Positions 32,601 to 44,571 of a stretch of 64,000 nt of DNA are shown here, in pieces (within the stretch, counting starts at the first letter, position 1; every line of letters begins with the position of its first letter). A model generated the notes under the pieces. That model had not been told where the DNA came from and searched no databases. It was given only the letters and a program-made list of their open reading frames with translations. A program made the position numbers and the translations under genes. This stretch comes from Neostapfia colusana (taxonomy: Eukaryota > Streptophyta > Magnoliopsida > Poales > Poaceae): assembly GCA_030760725.1 (NCBI GenBank), contig JASWHV010000002.1, positions 66,225,900 through 66,289,899 on the forward strand. Direction: 5' to 3'.

Positions 32601-33055
32601 AAAACTGATCGGATCGGTGGTTTTTATAGCCGTGGGAGGGCGGTGGGTCTGTTGTGATCGAGTTGGAGTCCGCTGGGACCGGAATTCGGCTGCGGGACGC
32701 GATTTCCCGATCGGTTGCGATCGCGCGCGCGGGAGGGAGTCCGGGGGTCGCGGGGTTAGGGATGACATGTGGGTCCCACCCGTCAGCGAGGGGCAGCGCG
32801 GCGCGCGCGGGGGCGGGCTGGCGCGGGGTTTGCTGGGCCGGCTGGCTGTTTCGGCCCACTGGCCAGTTTTTTTTTCCCCGATTTCCTTTTTCTTTTTCCA
32901 TTTCTTTTCTGTTTTGGGTATAATTTGAATTCCAGTTTGAATTTGAATTTTTGCAAACCATGCAACACGTCCAAAAATTTCTAAATTCCCCTCTGAACAT
33001 GGTTTAGGGTTTTGAATCCAAATTTGGGTTTTGACTAAAAATTTGGGGTGTTACA
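29699..33055 (-). repeat. E3 5' LTR (family C)
   Basis: 3357 bp, uninterrupted, TGTCACACC...GTGTTACA. Differences from the 3' LTR include positions matching 8087, 8237, 9028, 9172, 9358, 10139 and 10443. It is the reference copy for the family C LTR. Confidence 0.95.
29946..31161 (-). pseudogene. Split LTR reading frame, E3 5' LTR copy
   Basis: Exon a 31093-31161 and exon b 29946-30004. A Gln codon of exon a is TAA here (CAA in the 3' LTR copy), so this copy is broken late in exon a. Confidence 0.4.
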
Positions 33056-33060
33056 AATAT

Positions 33061-33587
33061 CTACCCTCTAGCAAATTGAATTGGATATAATTCAGATTTG
33101 GGATTGTTTGAATATATTTTCAGCACATATGCAGTACGAAATTCAAATAAAGTTTGAATTTACTAAACTTAGCTCATGTCAAGATCAACTCCAAATGGAG
33201 TGAAAATTGGTGTGTGAGCTAACAAAAATGTGCTGAGTAAGAATATGCCTCCCACTTTTGAATTTAGGGGATGGAAATAGTTTGAATTTGAATTTGAGTT
33301 CAAACCACCCTCTTTCTTGTTATAACCAAAAGGACTTCAAAAAGGTTTTGAATTTGGGTGAAATTTGGCATGGACATTCCTAGCAAGGTGTAAGGGTTTT
33401 TCATATGCCCAGCCCTTATATGATGCATGTGGGAAATGTCACATTTGCATCTTGTGAGTTTATTCTCTAATGAGCATGTTGATGGTATTTACTTGCTCTT
33501 CAAATGTCTTCATCAAGTTTTTTCAAATGAAGTGTGTGTGTGGTGATGAACACTTTGAATATGTGCCAAAAACTTAGGCCCCTTACA
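33061..33587 (-). repeat. E1 5' LTR, last part
   Basis: Resumes the E1 LTR after E3 and its AATAT duplication. It aligns with about 14290-14831 of E4, including the stretch around GATCAACTCCAAATGGAG, and ends CCTTACA. Confidence 0.88.
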
Positions 33588-33760
33588 TTTTCTGTCTTGG
33601 CACACGAAATTATAGGTTATTTTCATGAGCCAGTGCCGAAACTCACGAAATTATGCTGTAATTTCGTGGACTATCCCATGGCTCACGACAATAACTTTAA
33701 TTTCGTGGGGGCTGACGAAATTAAGTTTGACACACGAAAATGTATCGTTTTCCTGTAGTG
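33588..33760 (-). mobile_element. CACTA-type DNA transposon end (fragment)
   Basis: On the minus strand it begins CACTACAGGAAAACG at 33760, the hallmark terminus of CACTA (En/Spm) elements. Subterminal repeats CACGAAATTA / TAATTTCGTG recur in both orientations (near 33605, 33644, 33660, 33698, 33714), as expected for transposase-binding sites. No left terminus is seen because E1 inserted at 33587. No coding sequence. Confidence 0.72.
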
Positions 33761-33900
33761 ATATAGCTACCCGAATTGCATCGGTTTTCCGGTTTCCATA
33801 TAGCCGGTATGTCTTCAGTACAGTTCTAGCTTGTTCAACAGGCCCGCACACTCCTCGGTCCTCAACCGACACAAGAAGAGCTATGGCACACAGGCCCCAA
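33761..33900 (-). repeat. Old family A LTR fragment
   Basis: About 140 bp aligning with 1686-1828 of the E1 LTR (around CATATAGCCGGTA and CAGGCCC). It is bounded by the CACTA end on the left and by E5 on the right, so it is the oldest recognisable layer here. Confidence 0.75.
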
Positions 33901-35548
33901 TGTAACGCCCTAGGTACCGCTACTCGGGAAGCTACTAGAACGACTATGATTTCCTACTAAGTCTAAAATTATTAGAAACATTTTGACAGGGTTTCCATTG
34001 TAATTCTTAACAGCTGCAGACAAATTGTCACAAAAATATAAGCATTAATATAGAAAAGCAAAATAACATCATTCGACCCTCACAACTGCAGTAAACTGAA
34101 TAAAAACTCATTCATCCTCATGATAGTTCTTATTGACACACAACCTATGCAATAATTAAACTGTCCATATTCTAAGATTAATCTTTGATATGTGTGCTCA
34201 AAGTGTAGGTACTAACCCTCTCCCCAAGCATGCTTCAATCAACGGGTACCTAAAAACCAAATAAACACAAGAGTGAGTAAAAACACTCAGCAGGTACACT
34301 TAGAGCTAGAAGAACGGTAAATTCAACCCAAATGAAACCAGCGACGAGTAGAACTTGAACTGAGAACGATGAAATATTAGTTTCCATCTGAAACGGATAA
34401 CACTTGAATACTCCTTAGCATTTACCGGTAAAGCCGAGCAAGTGGGGCCAGCACTTACTCACAGGAACTTGAATAGAAGAACCAAACTGCAGTCCGGACC
34501 AAACCGGTACTTGAATGATAATTATATGAACAACTTGAATCTTAAACTTCAAAGGAACAGAACCATGAAGAGCTGAATTTTGAAAACAAAGATAATGAAT
34601 CCACAATACTAGAAAGGAAATCACAAGCACATTATTACCCATGTCAGGAAAGGAACTCGTCATGCACTTTCCTTAACCTCGTCGAGAATTAGAAGACTCT
34701 CTCGACACCGGAACGCTCAAAACCTGTGGATTATAAACTATAGTTAGAACTTCATAGCGCATAACTGAACTGGTACTCCAACTTGACCCAGATTACTTAA
34801 ACAACTTTAGGTAAAGACTAAAGAACACTAGGATAACTGCAGTTTGGATGATCCTCTCTAACCGTTGATCGGAAATAGAAAGATAACAAACATCCCTACA
34901 TATTACTACTACATAAATTCAATTGGCAATCCTGACTACACTGCGTCAACTCAACCAACAAAACCTAATCAACTCAGTTAAGATCTACAATTTCTGGGCT
35001 CTAAACTAAAGATCCGAATCACCAATTTGTACCAGTTTAGTGAATTTTTCTCAACCCCTAACCCAAGTAGACCGCATCCCTCTTTGTTTATACCTTGTTC
35101 TCTTCCACCGTACAGCAGCTGGAGATCGAGGAACTTCTAACAACCAGCAGCAGCAACGGCGAGGAGCAGCAGGGAAGAGACAACTTGATCAGGGAAAATT
35201 TGGAGGTGGCGGCACTGGATCAGATGCTGGTGGCGACTCTGATTGGAGAGGAAGGGAGGTGCGGCTCTGGTTGGGGAAAAGGGAGGTGCGGCTCTGGTTG
35301 GGTAATAAAATAGGAGGTGGCGGCTCTGGTTGGGAGGAAACAGGAGGTTTGATATATATACTGCTAGGTGGCCTAAACCCTCATATCAACGGTGCAAATT
35401 AATGTGACTTATACTAACTCACCCGATCTCTGAATCAAACATATGAATAGTGAAACAAAATTGTTTCGACGACCTCTACGCATCTATGGTCTCCGATCAT
35501 CCATCGGGGCTGCAGATCAAAAAGTCCACAAATGCTCAGGATATTACA
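33901..35548 (-). repeat. E5 3' LTR (family D)
   Basis: TGTAACGCCC...GATATTACA, 1648 bp, much shorter than the other LTRs here. Its AT-rich body has no gene. No split reading frame of the kind found in families A, B, C and E could be made out. Confidence 0.8.
35254..35334. repeat. Short minisatellite in E5 LTR
   Basis: Three copies of about GGAGGTGCGGCTCTGGTTGG at 35254, 35281 and 35312, with spacing 27 and 31 bp. Confidence 0.8.
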
Positions 35549-35583
35549 TCCCCCCCCCTTCAACAGAATTCACCCTTGAATTC
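35549..35583 (-). promoter_or_regulatory. E5 polypurine tract and inverted repeat
   Basis: Minus-strand AAGGGGGGGGA touches the LTR (35549-35559). GAATTC-ACCCTT-GAATTC at 35566-35583 is an inverted repeat at the position where the other families have AATCTCG...CGAGATT. Confidence 0.65.
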
Positions 35584-35596
35584 TTTATTATAGTTC

Positions 35597-38500
35597 TAAA
35601 AGAAGACCAGAGATATGATAAAAAAACTCCGCAAATGCTCACCGGATCTGAATAATTCAGGATACTTCTTTCGCATCTCAGTCTCGAGCTCCCAGGTTGC
35701 TTCACGCTCAGTTTGGTTTGTCCACAAAACCTTCACAAACTTGAATGACTTGCGTCTGAGCAGTCGCTCAGATGTCTCCAAAATCGTCACCGGACGAGCC
35801 TCAAATGACAAATCTTGTTCAATTGTCAATGGCTCTATTGTTATGTGGTGCTCTGGATCTCTCAGGTACTTCCTCAACATGGAGACGTGAAATACATTGT
35901 GAACCACTCTCACCGAGACCGGCAACTATAATCCATATGCCAATTTCCCCACTCGTTCCTCAATAACAAAGGGTCCAATATATCTTGGGCTAAGCATCCC
36001 TTTAGTACCAAACCTCACAACACCCTTGGTGGACGACACCCTAAGAAGAACTTCATCCCCTTCCTGAAACTCCAAGTCTCGCCTCCTAACATCAGCATAG
36101 CTCTTCTGTCTACTCTGTGCTGCTAGCATGTGTTCTCAAATTTCAGCAACTTGCTTAGTTGATTGTTGAACCCAATCCGGACCCAAAACATCTTTCTCAC
36201 CCAATGCATCACAACAAAGAGGTGATCTACACTTCTTTCCATAAAGAGCCTCATAGGGTGCTCAACGAATGCTAGAGTGATAGCTGTTATTATAAGAAAA
36301 TTCCACTAGTGTTAAATGATCTTCCCAACTTCCTTTCCATGATAGCACACATAATCTGAACATATCTTCCAATGTTTGAATTGTGCGTTCGGATTGTCCA
36401 TCCGTCTGAGGGTGAAAAGCAGTGCTCATCCTTAGTGTAGTGCCCAATGCTAGTTGCAAACTCTCCCACAACTTAAAAACAAACTTAGCATCTCTATCTG
36501 AAACAATGGTGCGTGGTACACCATGCAACCGCACTACTTCTCGCATGTAGATGGGCACCAAATCACCCGCTGAACAGGTGGATCGAATAGGAATAAAATG
36601 TGCCACCTTACTCAAACAATCCACTACAACCCAAATAGAGATTCGTCCCCTTGGGGAACGTGGTAGGCCAACCACAAAATCCATAGCGATATCTTCCCAG
36701 GGCCACACGGGAACGTCTAATGGCTGTAGCTTCACAGCAAGGCTCTTATGCTCAGCCTTACTCGCTGACAAACCCCACACGAATCCACGTACCTCCCTAC
36801 ATGCACTTTCATCCTCTTCCACCAATAGTGGTACATATTATTCTCTTCAGGGTGCACAGTATAACAGGCACGATGCGCCTCTTTAAGAATCTCTTCCTTG
36901 ATTGGAGACTTCTGCGGCACACATAGGCGACCATGAAATCGAACAGCTCCAGCAACATCCAAGGTGAAATCCCCAACCTTTCCTTCATGAATCCGTTTCT
37001 AAGTTTAATAATAAGCGGTCTTGTTGTTGGGCCTCCAAGATGAGTTTTGGTATATCCGATGATAAGATTAATTGAGTGTCTACTTCTGCAACTCCAGCAC
37101 AGCAATATGAAATACTCATCCGCTCAAAATCAGATATTAAAGTATCCATAGTTGGGGAGGAAGCTCTATGGCTTAAGGCATCCACCACCACATTTGCTTT
37201 ACCGGGTGTGTATTGGATATTCAAGTCATAATCCTTGATCAGCTCCAACCATCTCCTTTGCCTCAAGTTTAAGTCCTTCTGAGTGAATATGTACTTCAAG
37301 CTCTTATGGTTGGTAAAAATATAACATGACTCTCCGTATAGATAATGCCTCCAAATCTTCAGTGCAATAACTACAGCAGCAAGCTCTAGATCATGGGTGG
37401 GGTAATTCTGCTCATGCGTCTTTAGTTGCCTTGATGCATAGGCAATCACTTTTCCTTCCTGCATAAGAACACAACCAAGTCCTATGCGAGAGGCTTGAGA
37501 ATAGACGGTGATACGCCTACCTGGCTCGGGAAGAGCAAGAATGGGAGCACTAACCAGCTTCTCTTTCAGCAACTGGAAGCAACACTCACACTCCTGAGTC
37601 CACATGAACTTGACATTCTTCTTTGTAAGTTGTGTCATAGGCTTAGCAATGCAAGAGAAATCCTTTATAAAGCGTCGGCAATAGCCAGCCATACCCATGA
37701 AACTCCTAACTTCCTTGACATTGGTTGGCATTTCCCATTCCAATATTATAGAAACCTTGCTCGGGTCAACAGAGGTCCCATGTTAGTTGGTTGATTACAT
37801 GACCTAGAAAGCCAAAACTCACACTTCTTCAATTTAGCATGGAACTTATGACTTCTTAGAGTCTCAAGAACTCTTCTCAAATGCTCCTCATGTTCGGATT
37901 CAGTCTTGGAGAAGACTAGTATATCATCAAGAAAGACTACTACAAACTCTTCCAATCCTTGAAGCATATTATTCATCGTCTCCACAAAGTATGCAGGTGC
38001 ATTAGTGAGTCCAAAAGACACTCTGAACTCGTAATGGCCATACATGGTAGAAAAATCTGTTTTCTCTATATCCTCCTCTCGAACAGGAATTTGGTTGTAA
38101 CCAGATTAAAGATCGATTTTGGAAAAGACCGTTGCTCCTATCATTTGATCGAACAACACATCAGTACAAGGCAATGGATACTTGTTCTTGATGGTCACAA
38201 CGTTTAAGCCACGATAATCCACACACACATACGCCAACTTCCATCTTTTTTCTTAGTGAACAACACCGGAGCTCGCCATGGTGAAACGCTACGACGAATC
38301 AATTTCTTAGCCTAAAGATCGTCCAATTGCTTCCTAAAATCCTCTTGAAGTGGACGAGATAACCGGTATGGGGCAATGGATACAGGACGGGTGCCAGGTA
38401 TAATATCAATGCAGAACTCTACTTCTCTCATTGGTGGCATTCCTGGCAGCTCGTCAGGGAAGACTTCAGAGTAGTCTTGCACTACCGTAATATCCACAAC

Positions 38501-40250
38501 CACCAATGAATTTGTTGCATTCTCAACAAGGCTCCATAGAAATCCTGTCTTCACATGTTGACAACTAGGAAAGAGACTTGCCATCATAGATAAAGAATGA
38601 GGAGGTGCATTAGCTTGAAAAGGTGATGATCTGTCCAGTTGGTGCCTCTAGTGTAACAGTCTTCCAAAACAAGATATAACGGCTCGATAACGGTGTAGCC
38701 AATCCATACCAAGAATAACATAAAAAACCGGTAAGGGAATCACCATTAGATTAGCTATGAATTCGTCCCCACCTATAGAAACAGTGCAACCCGGACACAC
38801 CACGGAACTAGAAATCAAGCCCCCAGGAGAACTAACACGAACCGACTGAGATATCACTTGACTAGAAATATTTTCCCTTCTTGCAAAATCAAGTGAAATG
38901 AACAAAAATGTAGCGCCCAAATCAAATAAAGTATAAGCATCATGTGAGTCTATAGCGACGGTACCTAAAACCACATCAGGGCGACTAAGAGGAGAAGTTG
39001 CAGGCATGGTGTAGACTCCAACAGCGGTAGAAGTAGGTCCTCCCGCAAGGTGTTGAGCAGACTGAGTTGAAGGAGCAGAAGGAGCAGGTAGCTGTAGTGG
39101 GACATGGGCGGCAGGAAGCTGAGGCACAGGCAAATAGTAACCTTGTGGGGGAAAGTATTGCTGAGAAAACTGGTAATGCGGGGCTGGAGGACCGGCCATC
39201 ATCTGAACCGTGCCAGGAAGAGCATTAATTGTGGAAGTTGAACCCCTAGAACTGGCCATAGAGGTGGATCCTGATAAGGAAGAATTTGTCCTTTGCCACT
39301 TGATAATAGAATCAGGATTTTTCTTGCAAACCAGAACCATATGTCCCTCACTTCCACATAGGCGGCATGTCCAGGAAAAAAACACACTCCGAGGCACGAT
39401 GGAACTTCCCCACTTGAGACAAATCAACCCTTGTCCTGGAACTGGACGCATAAACGGGGTACTTGAAGTGTGCTGCCCCGTAGAATACGACTGAGCCCCA
39501 GGCTGCTAATGCTTGAAAGACTGTTGAGACGTTTGATTTGCCTTAGACTTCTTGGAAGGTGGTTGCTGTGAAGGCTCTCCTACCTCCTGGTGTACTCTCT
39601 TGTGATCACCAAATGTGTTACTCACACTCCCACTACGTCTCTGCTGTAAAACTGTGAGTTGAACTGAGTCTCCATGCTTCTAGCCTCCTCAACAGCCATA
39701 ATGTATGAGGTAGGAGGATTTCTTCCCATCACCTCCCTGTATCGAGCATTAAGCCCCCTGAAAAACCTTATAGATTTTCACGGCTATCACTTGCAACACT
39801 AGGCACAAAGCGGACAATGTTGCTGAAATCCCTCTCATACTCATCAACAGTCTTGTCCCCTTGCTGAATATGGTTTAGTGCATCATTCATCTTGTCTCTA
39901 AATGAATCTGGATAATATTTAGCCCTGAATTGCGTCAAGAAAACCTCCCAAGTAATGGCACCACGGGCAGGAGTCCACGTATGACACACTCCTACCCACC
40001 ATATATCAGCTTGCCTATCAACTGGTGGGGAATAAACAAGATCATCTCCTCTCTTGTCATCCGACAAGCCACCTTGACTTTCTCCATCTTGCGCAACCAA
40101 TCAGCAGCATCGGTAGGTGTTCCCAGGCCATCAAAGGTGTCCAAACGCATAGACATCCACCTAGCAAACATCATTGTTGGGACCATGACATTTGCACCTC
40201 CAGCGACAGGAGCTCCTGCAGCAACGGAGTGATCCTCCCTCCTTCAATGT
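35597..40250 (-). pseudogene. E5 Gag-Pol remains
   Basis: Recognisable pieces in order on the minus strand: gag capsid-like (39768-40186), CCHC knuckle and protease-like DLGAT (38648-39451, usual DSG altered), start of reverse transcriptase (38312-38587), reverse transcriptase with FLDD (37746-38045), RNase H (36985-37743), integrase (36262-36962, with PQTDGQSER), C-terminal VFHVSMLRKYL and chromodomain-like EREATWE (35596-36129). Several stops and frame changes break the chain, so no complete protein can be made. The gag type differs from the others here. E7 truncates the gag start at 40250. Confidence 0.88.
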
Positions 40251-40487
40251 TGTGACACCCTCAATTTCGATTTCTGCATGCATTCATATTAAATATAGAG
40301 AAAACATTTTAAAAGAAGTGGAAACAGAAAAAGAATCAAAAGGATAGCCAAAAATAGCTAATTCCAGTTCACCGAGAAGCGCCGAAGACATTTCCCGCGG
40401 CCCGTTGGCTATGTGGTGCCTTCGGAGCCCATCCCCGCAAAGGGGGAGAGGTCCGCTGCTAACTGGCTATGTGGCAGGCTCGGAGCT
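40251..40487 (+). repeat. E7 first LTR, first part
   Basis: Matches 58059-58295. It shows C-to-T type decay, for example GGCTATGTGG where the other copy has GGCCACGTGG. It is broken at 40487 by E6. Confidence 0.9.
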
Positions 40488-43400
40488 TGTAAAAGCCCAA
40501 GAAATGGGACTTGCAAAAACTTTTCTTCACTTCACCACACCTCAGCTCTTGTTGTGGATGGCTGGTAAGGGATGGGAGGAGCAAGTAACCTTTATCAAAG
40601 AAGTGGTTAGAGGGGAAACTTACACTCTCACAACATGGGAAAAATTATACACATGTGATCACACATGAGAGTGTGTTTCCAAACTGTTGCATTCAAACTC
40701 AGGATTTCAGCGGCTAAACCAAGTATCAAAGTGCATAATTGGATTTCTCAGGTCCAAATTAGTGGGGAGGCAAAGTTCAGAAATTTTCAAAAAGATGTGC
40801 TACCCATTTTTCCAAAAAGGGTCCAAATATGCCAAGAATTCAAATATTTATTTGAATTTGGGGGAAATGAGCTCAACCATACAAATGTAGGTCAGTTTCA
40901 AACTCCAAATATTTGGATTCATCTCTGGCTAAGCTTTGGAGATCTTTTGAGGGGTGGGGGAGCACTGACAAGTGGGTCCCACATGTCATTGGGAGGGTTA
41001 AAATGGCACAATAGTCAACAGCCTTAGGGGCTAAGTATTGCACTCGGAACAGAGCCGAGGCTCCACGCGACACGCCGTGAAAACGCCGGACGCCACCTCC
41101 TGCTCGCCCCTCGCGCGCTGGCGAGCTCCTTGTGCGGGCGCAGTAACTCCCAGCCGTGCCCCAGCTCGCCACGACCACGGGCCGACCCCCAGTCACCGCC
41201 CTCTCGCACGACAAAACGCCGAGGAGCCGCCGCTGTGATCGACTCACTCAGGAGCGATCGTCCCTCGTGTACCAACGCCGGCAGCGCAGCAAACATATAT
41301 CCTCAGACCTCCCACGCACTACCCGCATCACTTCCGGTCAAGTGAACCACTACCCACCGAGAGAAACCACGTTTTCGTGGCCGCCGGTGAGAACCGAGCA
41401 AAGGTGCTCCCGTGGGCAGCTCACACCAACCAGTTTTCGACTGAGCAAGAGCGCCCCAAGGTGCGCCAACTCCCTGCGCTGCTCCTCTCCAAATTCCAGA
41501 GCAATCCGTGCGACGTAGCTTCGGAATTTCAAGTTTTCCCCTCGGACGAGGAAAACCGGACCGCGGGTAAGAACTGTGGAAATTTACGCTCAATTCTCGG
41601 TTAAAGTTGTTCATTTTGCGCACACCAGAACTAGAGAGGATAGGGAACCTTTTCCCTCCACAACCCTAGCTAGAAACGCCGTAGTTACAGCTAATTTCGA
41701 GCTTTTCGGTCGGCGGCCATGGCGGGAACACGCGGGCGCACGGTGACAACCGGTTTGCCGTCGTTTCCGAGCCAGGTTGAGGCCACGCCGAGATTTCCTG
41801 ACCTCCACTGATGCTTTAGAGCGGATCCGCCGAGCTTTTGGCGGGCTAATGTGCTCGGGCGGCGGTGCCGATCATCACCGAAGGCCGCGGCTCGTCGCCA
41901 GCCTACTTCCGGCCACCGGCAGCCCGAGCCAACCCCATAGACTTGTTCCCCGACCCTGAAAACCCCCAGGCGGCGAGTCTCCGGCCGAGAGGTGGCCGGG
42001 AAGCTGAGTCCGGCGAGCTCCAGTACAGCGCCGGCGAGGGGGAGGCGCGGGAGCGAGAGGAGGAAGAAGACCCACCGGGCCCACGTGTCAGCAGCTGAAG
42101 ATTAAAACCCCGGATCAGCTGTGGCGTGTGATTCCATGTGGTGGCGCGGGAAGGGGTCTGTGGCCCCCGTGTGGCGCGAGTCCGGCGGTTGACACGTGTA
42201 GGGTGGACCCACAGGCAGAGTTTGAACTTTTCCCGAATTAATTTGAATTCCAGAATTGGTTCAAACTTTGGAACTGCATAACTTTTGCTAGGAAGCTCCA
42301 AAATTAGTGATTCAAATTGGGTTGGATTCATCTTGCATAGCTCTGTCCAGAGATACAACCCAATTTGTATGAAACCCATTAATTAATTCTGGAAAATTCT
42401 TTAAAGCTTTTCAGCAAAAGAATTTTAGAGGGAGTTTGGTTCATCCAAAAATTCCCAAATTTTGCCAGAATGTTCTTTAAGACATTAGTAAACCCCTGTA
42501 ATAGTTTCAGACCATTTGGAGTTGAATTGGTCAGAGCAATTCAAATTTGAAGGTGCTGTGTTCATTTGAATGCAGAAACATTTTCAGAGAATTTCCAAAA
42601 CTTGGAAATTCAATTCTGGGCAAACCTTGACTCCAAAAATGCTAGGAAAATTCATGCAAACTCTATGAGCTATAATAGAAATTGTAGTTCATTAAGTTGA
42701 GCATGAACAGGGGTATTACCTCAGAATTAATTCTTCCTTGCTGATTTGCCAAGAGAATTATTCTGAGCAAACCACTCCATGAAAAGTGCTAATGTTTGGT
42801 CCAGAGAGTTTTCTTGTGACAAGGAACTCACACAAAAATTCTCAGCTCCATTGGAGCTCTAGATCACCCCTGTCCTGTTTACCCACTTAAGGGATTAATA
42901 TGGAAAAGGGGGGAAAACCACTTAGCATTTAACCATGTGATTAAGTCCAAGCCAAACCACCAACACCAGTTCATATTTAAATTCTTAAACAAAGTTCCAG
43001 GTATTAGAGGCTGGTTATTAGAACTAATAGTAGAAGTCTTACTCTAGACTCACTTTTGCATATAAATTAACATGTAGTATTTCATTAACGTGTAGCCGTT
43101 GAAGAAGAGACTCCGGAAGTGCTGGACTTCCTCCTTCCGGACGAAGAACTAACTCCTGACCAGCAGCAACAAGGCAAGCCCCGGTTTGCATTAACCCTTT
43201 TTAAAAGTTTTACTTTGTTTACATGTGTCATATGAAGTGTGTATGTGCATTAGGTATAGGATGAATGAAACCCCACTTGCATAACCAAAGGTTCCTAAAA
43301 GAGTGAGGGTAGTGTCTAAGACCTCGAGTAGACAGGCTATGCTTAATGAGTCATAGGACTTCGGTACAAGTCGAGTAGTTGGAATCTACTCGCGAGATAG

Positions 43401-44556
43401 GCATTGGGACACACGGGTTCGGTTGAGTGATGTGAGATCACTTTAGTAATGAAAATGAGACTAGGCAGGGGCTAGGGCGCAGCAAGAGAGAGTCTTGTGT
43501 GCGCAGCCCTGCCCGTGTCGATTGAGGACCGATCCGTGTGCGGCCCTGCTGAACAAGTATTGAACGTACCGAAGGCATATCGGATATATGGGCCCCGATA
43601 AACCGATGTAGCCTAAACCTCCGGGCGTCGAGGCATAGCACACCGATTTATAGGTGTAGGTTGAGGGCAGCAAGGTGGAAATCTGCCAACGGGCATAGAG
43701 AGATGCTCCGTGTGGGGAACCTCCTGCTCGTTTCGGTGCGACCGGTTCGACGTTTGGGCTGTTGGGTGAAAGGTTGTCCCGTACGACATCGAGTGAGCGT
43801 GCTGTGCAGCTCCACGGGTGGGCGTACGTGACGTGCTCTTTGGGTTTTCCCTGCAGGTGTATATCGAGTCGATTCGCCGTCCCTCGCGGTGACGAGTACT
43901 GCTTGTTCACTGCGTCGTAACGTAGACTAATGGATGAATTATGTTGATTCAATGATGCTGATTGATATAATTGTATTGCTACATGTGTGCCACCAAATAC
44001 TGCTTACTAAGTTTCAGATTTCATGAACTGTTAACTTGTTGCTAAAAGATGAACTAAGGATGAACTTGTAGGCCTGTCGTTTTGCTGAAATGTTACTATC
44101 CTATGTCCATTGTACCCCTCATGTAGAGTTTCATGCTTAGGTGAGTCGGTTAAGCCTTGCTGAGCCTTCGTGCTCACGGTTGCTGCTTAAGTGTTTTTCA
44201 GGTGAGGAGCCACCCACGGACTCGGAGTACGAGTCCACCGGCGAGGGTTACCCTCCGTCGGGGACCACGGCTGAGTGGGAGCCGTACACGCCGCGCTGAG
44301 CTGAGACGTGCAGCTAGTGTGGGTTGCCCTAGGGCTGGGCAACCGACTTTTGCTAAATAGGCGGGCGTGAGTTGTATAGTGTAGTCTTCCGCTGTGTAAT
44401 AGAACAATAGTTGTAACTGAAGTTTGTACCTGTTTGTACAGTTTCAGCTGTTTTTCCCATGTAATATATTGTGTTCTTATGACGTGTGCTGTCGGGTGTC
44501 GCATCGCGCGGCACCACCCTCTGCGATCCTGGATGAGCGGATTCCGGTCCGCCACA
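40488..44556 (+). repeat. E6 5' LTR (family B)
   Basis: TGTAAAAGCC...GTCCGCCACA. A GC-rich portion (41035-42200) lies between AT-rich flanks. A CATATAT stretch near 41294 could be a TATA box, low confidence. Short open frames in the GC-rich part occur on both strands and I do not treat them as genes, except the split frame listed separately. Confidence 0.96.
41377..44299 (+). CDS. Candidate split LTR reading frame, E6 5' LTR copy (family B)
   Basis: Exon a is 43096-43173 (78 nt; GTGTAG before, GC donor GCAAGC after). Exon b is 44202-44299 (98 nt; after GTTTTTCAG, ending TGA). The product is acidic, Gln-rich at the exon junction, and ends near an AEWEPYTP motif. A possible first exon ends at 41566 before GTAAGAAC; it is open in the matching phase at least from 41377 but has no ATG, so initiation is unexplained (non-AUG start, or use as a C-terminal exon of another transcript). 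Phases match those in families A, C and E. Function unknown. Confidence 0.45.
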
Positions 44557-44559
44557 GCC

Positions 44560-44571
44560 TGGTATCAGAGC
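44560..44571 (+). promoter_or_regulatory. E6 primer-binding site
   Basis: TGGTATCAGAGC, complementary to the initiator tRNA-Met 3' end, three bases after the 5' LTR. Confidence 0.92.

Larger units (their letters stand above)
7877..33055 (-). mobile_element. E3: complete family C Ty3/Gypsy element, interrupted by E4
   Basis: Minus-strand element: 5' LTR 29699-33055, PBS 29682-29694, extra ORF 28703-29482, gag 27388-28401, pol 23931-27563, PPT 23886-23899, 3' LTR 7877-10784 plus 23440-23885. The duplication AATAT is at 7872-7876 and 33056-33060. I noticed about a dozen substitutions and a few short indels between its LTRs, so it is older than E4, which sits inside it. Confidence 0.95.
716..33587 (-). 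mobile_element. E1 5' LTR (family A), split by nested insertions
   Basis: The LTR is present in three pieces: 716-3893, 7631-7876 and 33061-33587, about 3.95 kb when summed, against 4047 bp for the family A LTRs of E4. The pieces are separated by solo LTR E2 (3894-7625) and by E3 (7877-33055). Each insertion is flanked by a perfect 5-bp duplication. The start is TGACGCGG and the end is CCTTACA. It is clearly diverged from the E4 LTRs, so E1 is older. Confidence 0.88.
33901..40250 (-). mobile_element. E5: decayed family D Ty3/Gypsy element, cut by E7
   Basis: Minus-strand element with a 1648-bp 3' LTR, PPT, degenerate pol and part of gag. Its gag start and 5' LTR are expected beyond E7, outside the window. 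The left flank CCCAA (33896-33900) is the candidate target duplication but its partner cannot be seen. Confidence 0.85.

Noticed and set aside
716..33587. E1 LTR as a solo LTR
   Set aside because: A primer-binding site and leader sequence directly precede it (1-715).
33588..33760. Complete MITE
   Set aside because: Only the right terminus is recognisable; the left side has no matching inverted repeat.
40665..42379. Open frames in the E6 LTR, repeated at 51178-52892
   Set aside because: Same reason: identical copies in both LTRs, antisense overlaps, no homology seen. Only the phase-consistent split frame was kept as a candidate.
44560..44571. tRNA gene fragment
   Set aside because: Only the 12-13 bases complementary to the tRNA 3' end are present, next to an LTR; it is a primer-binding site.
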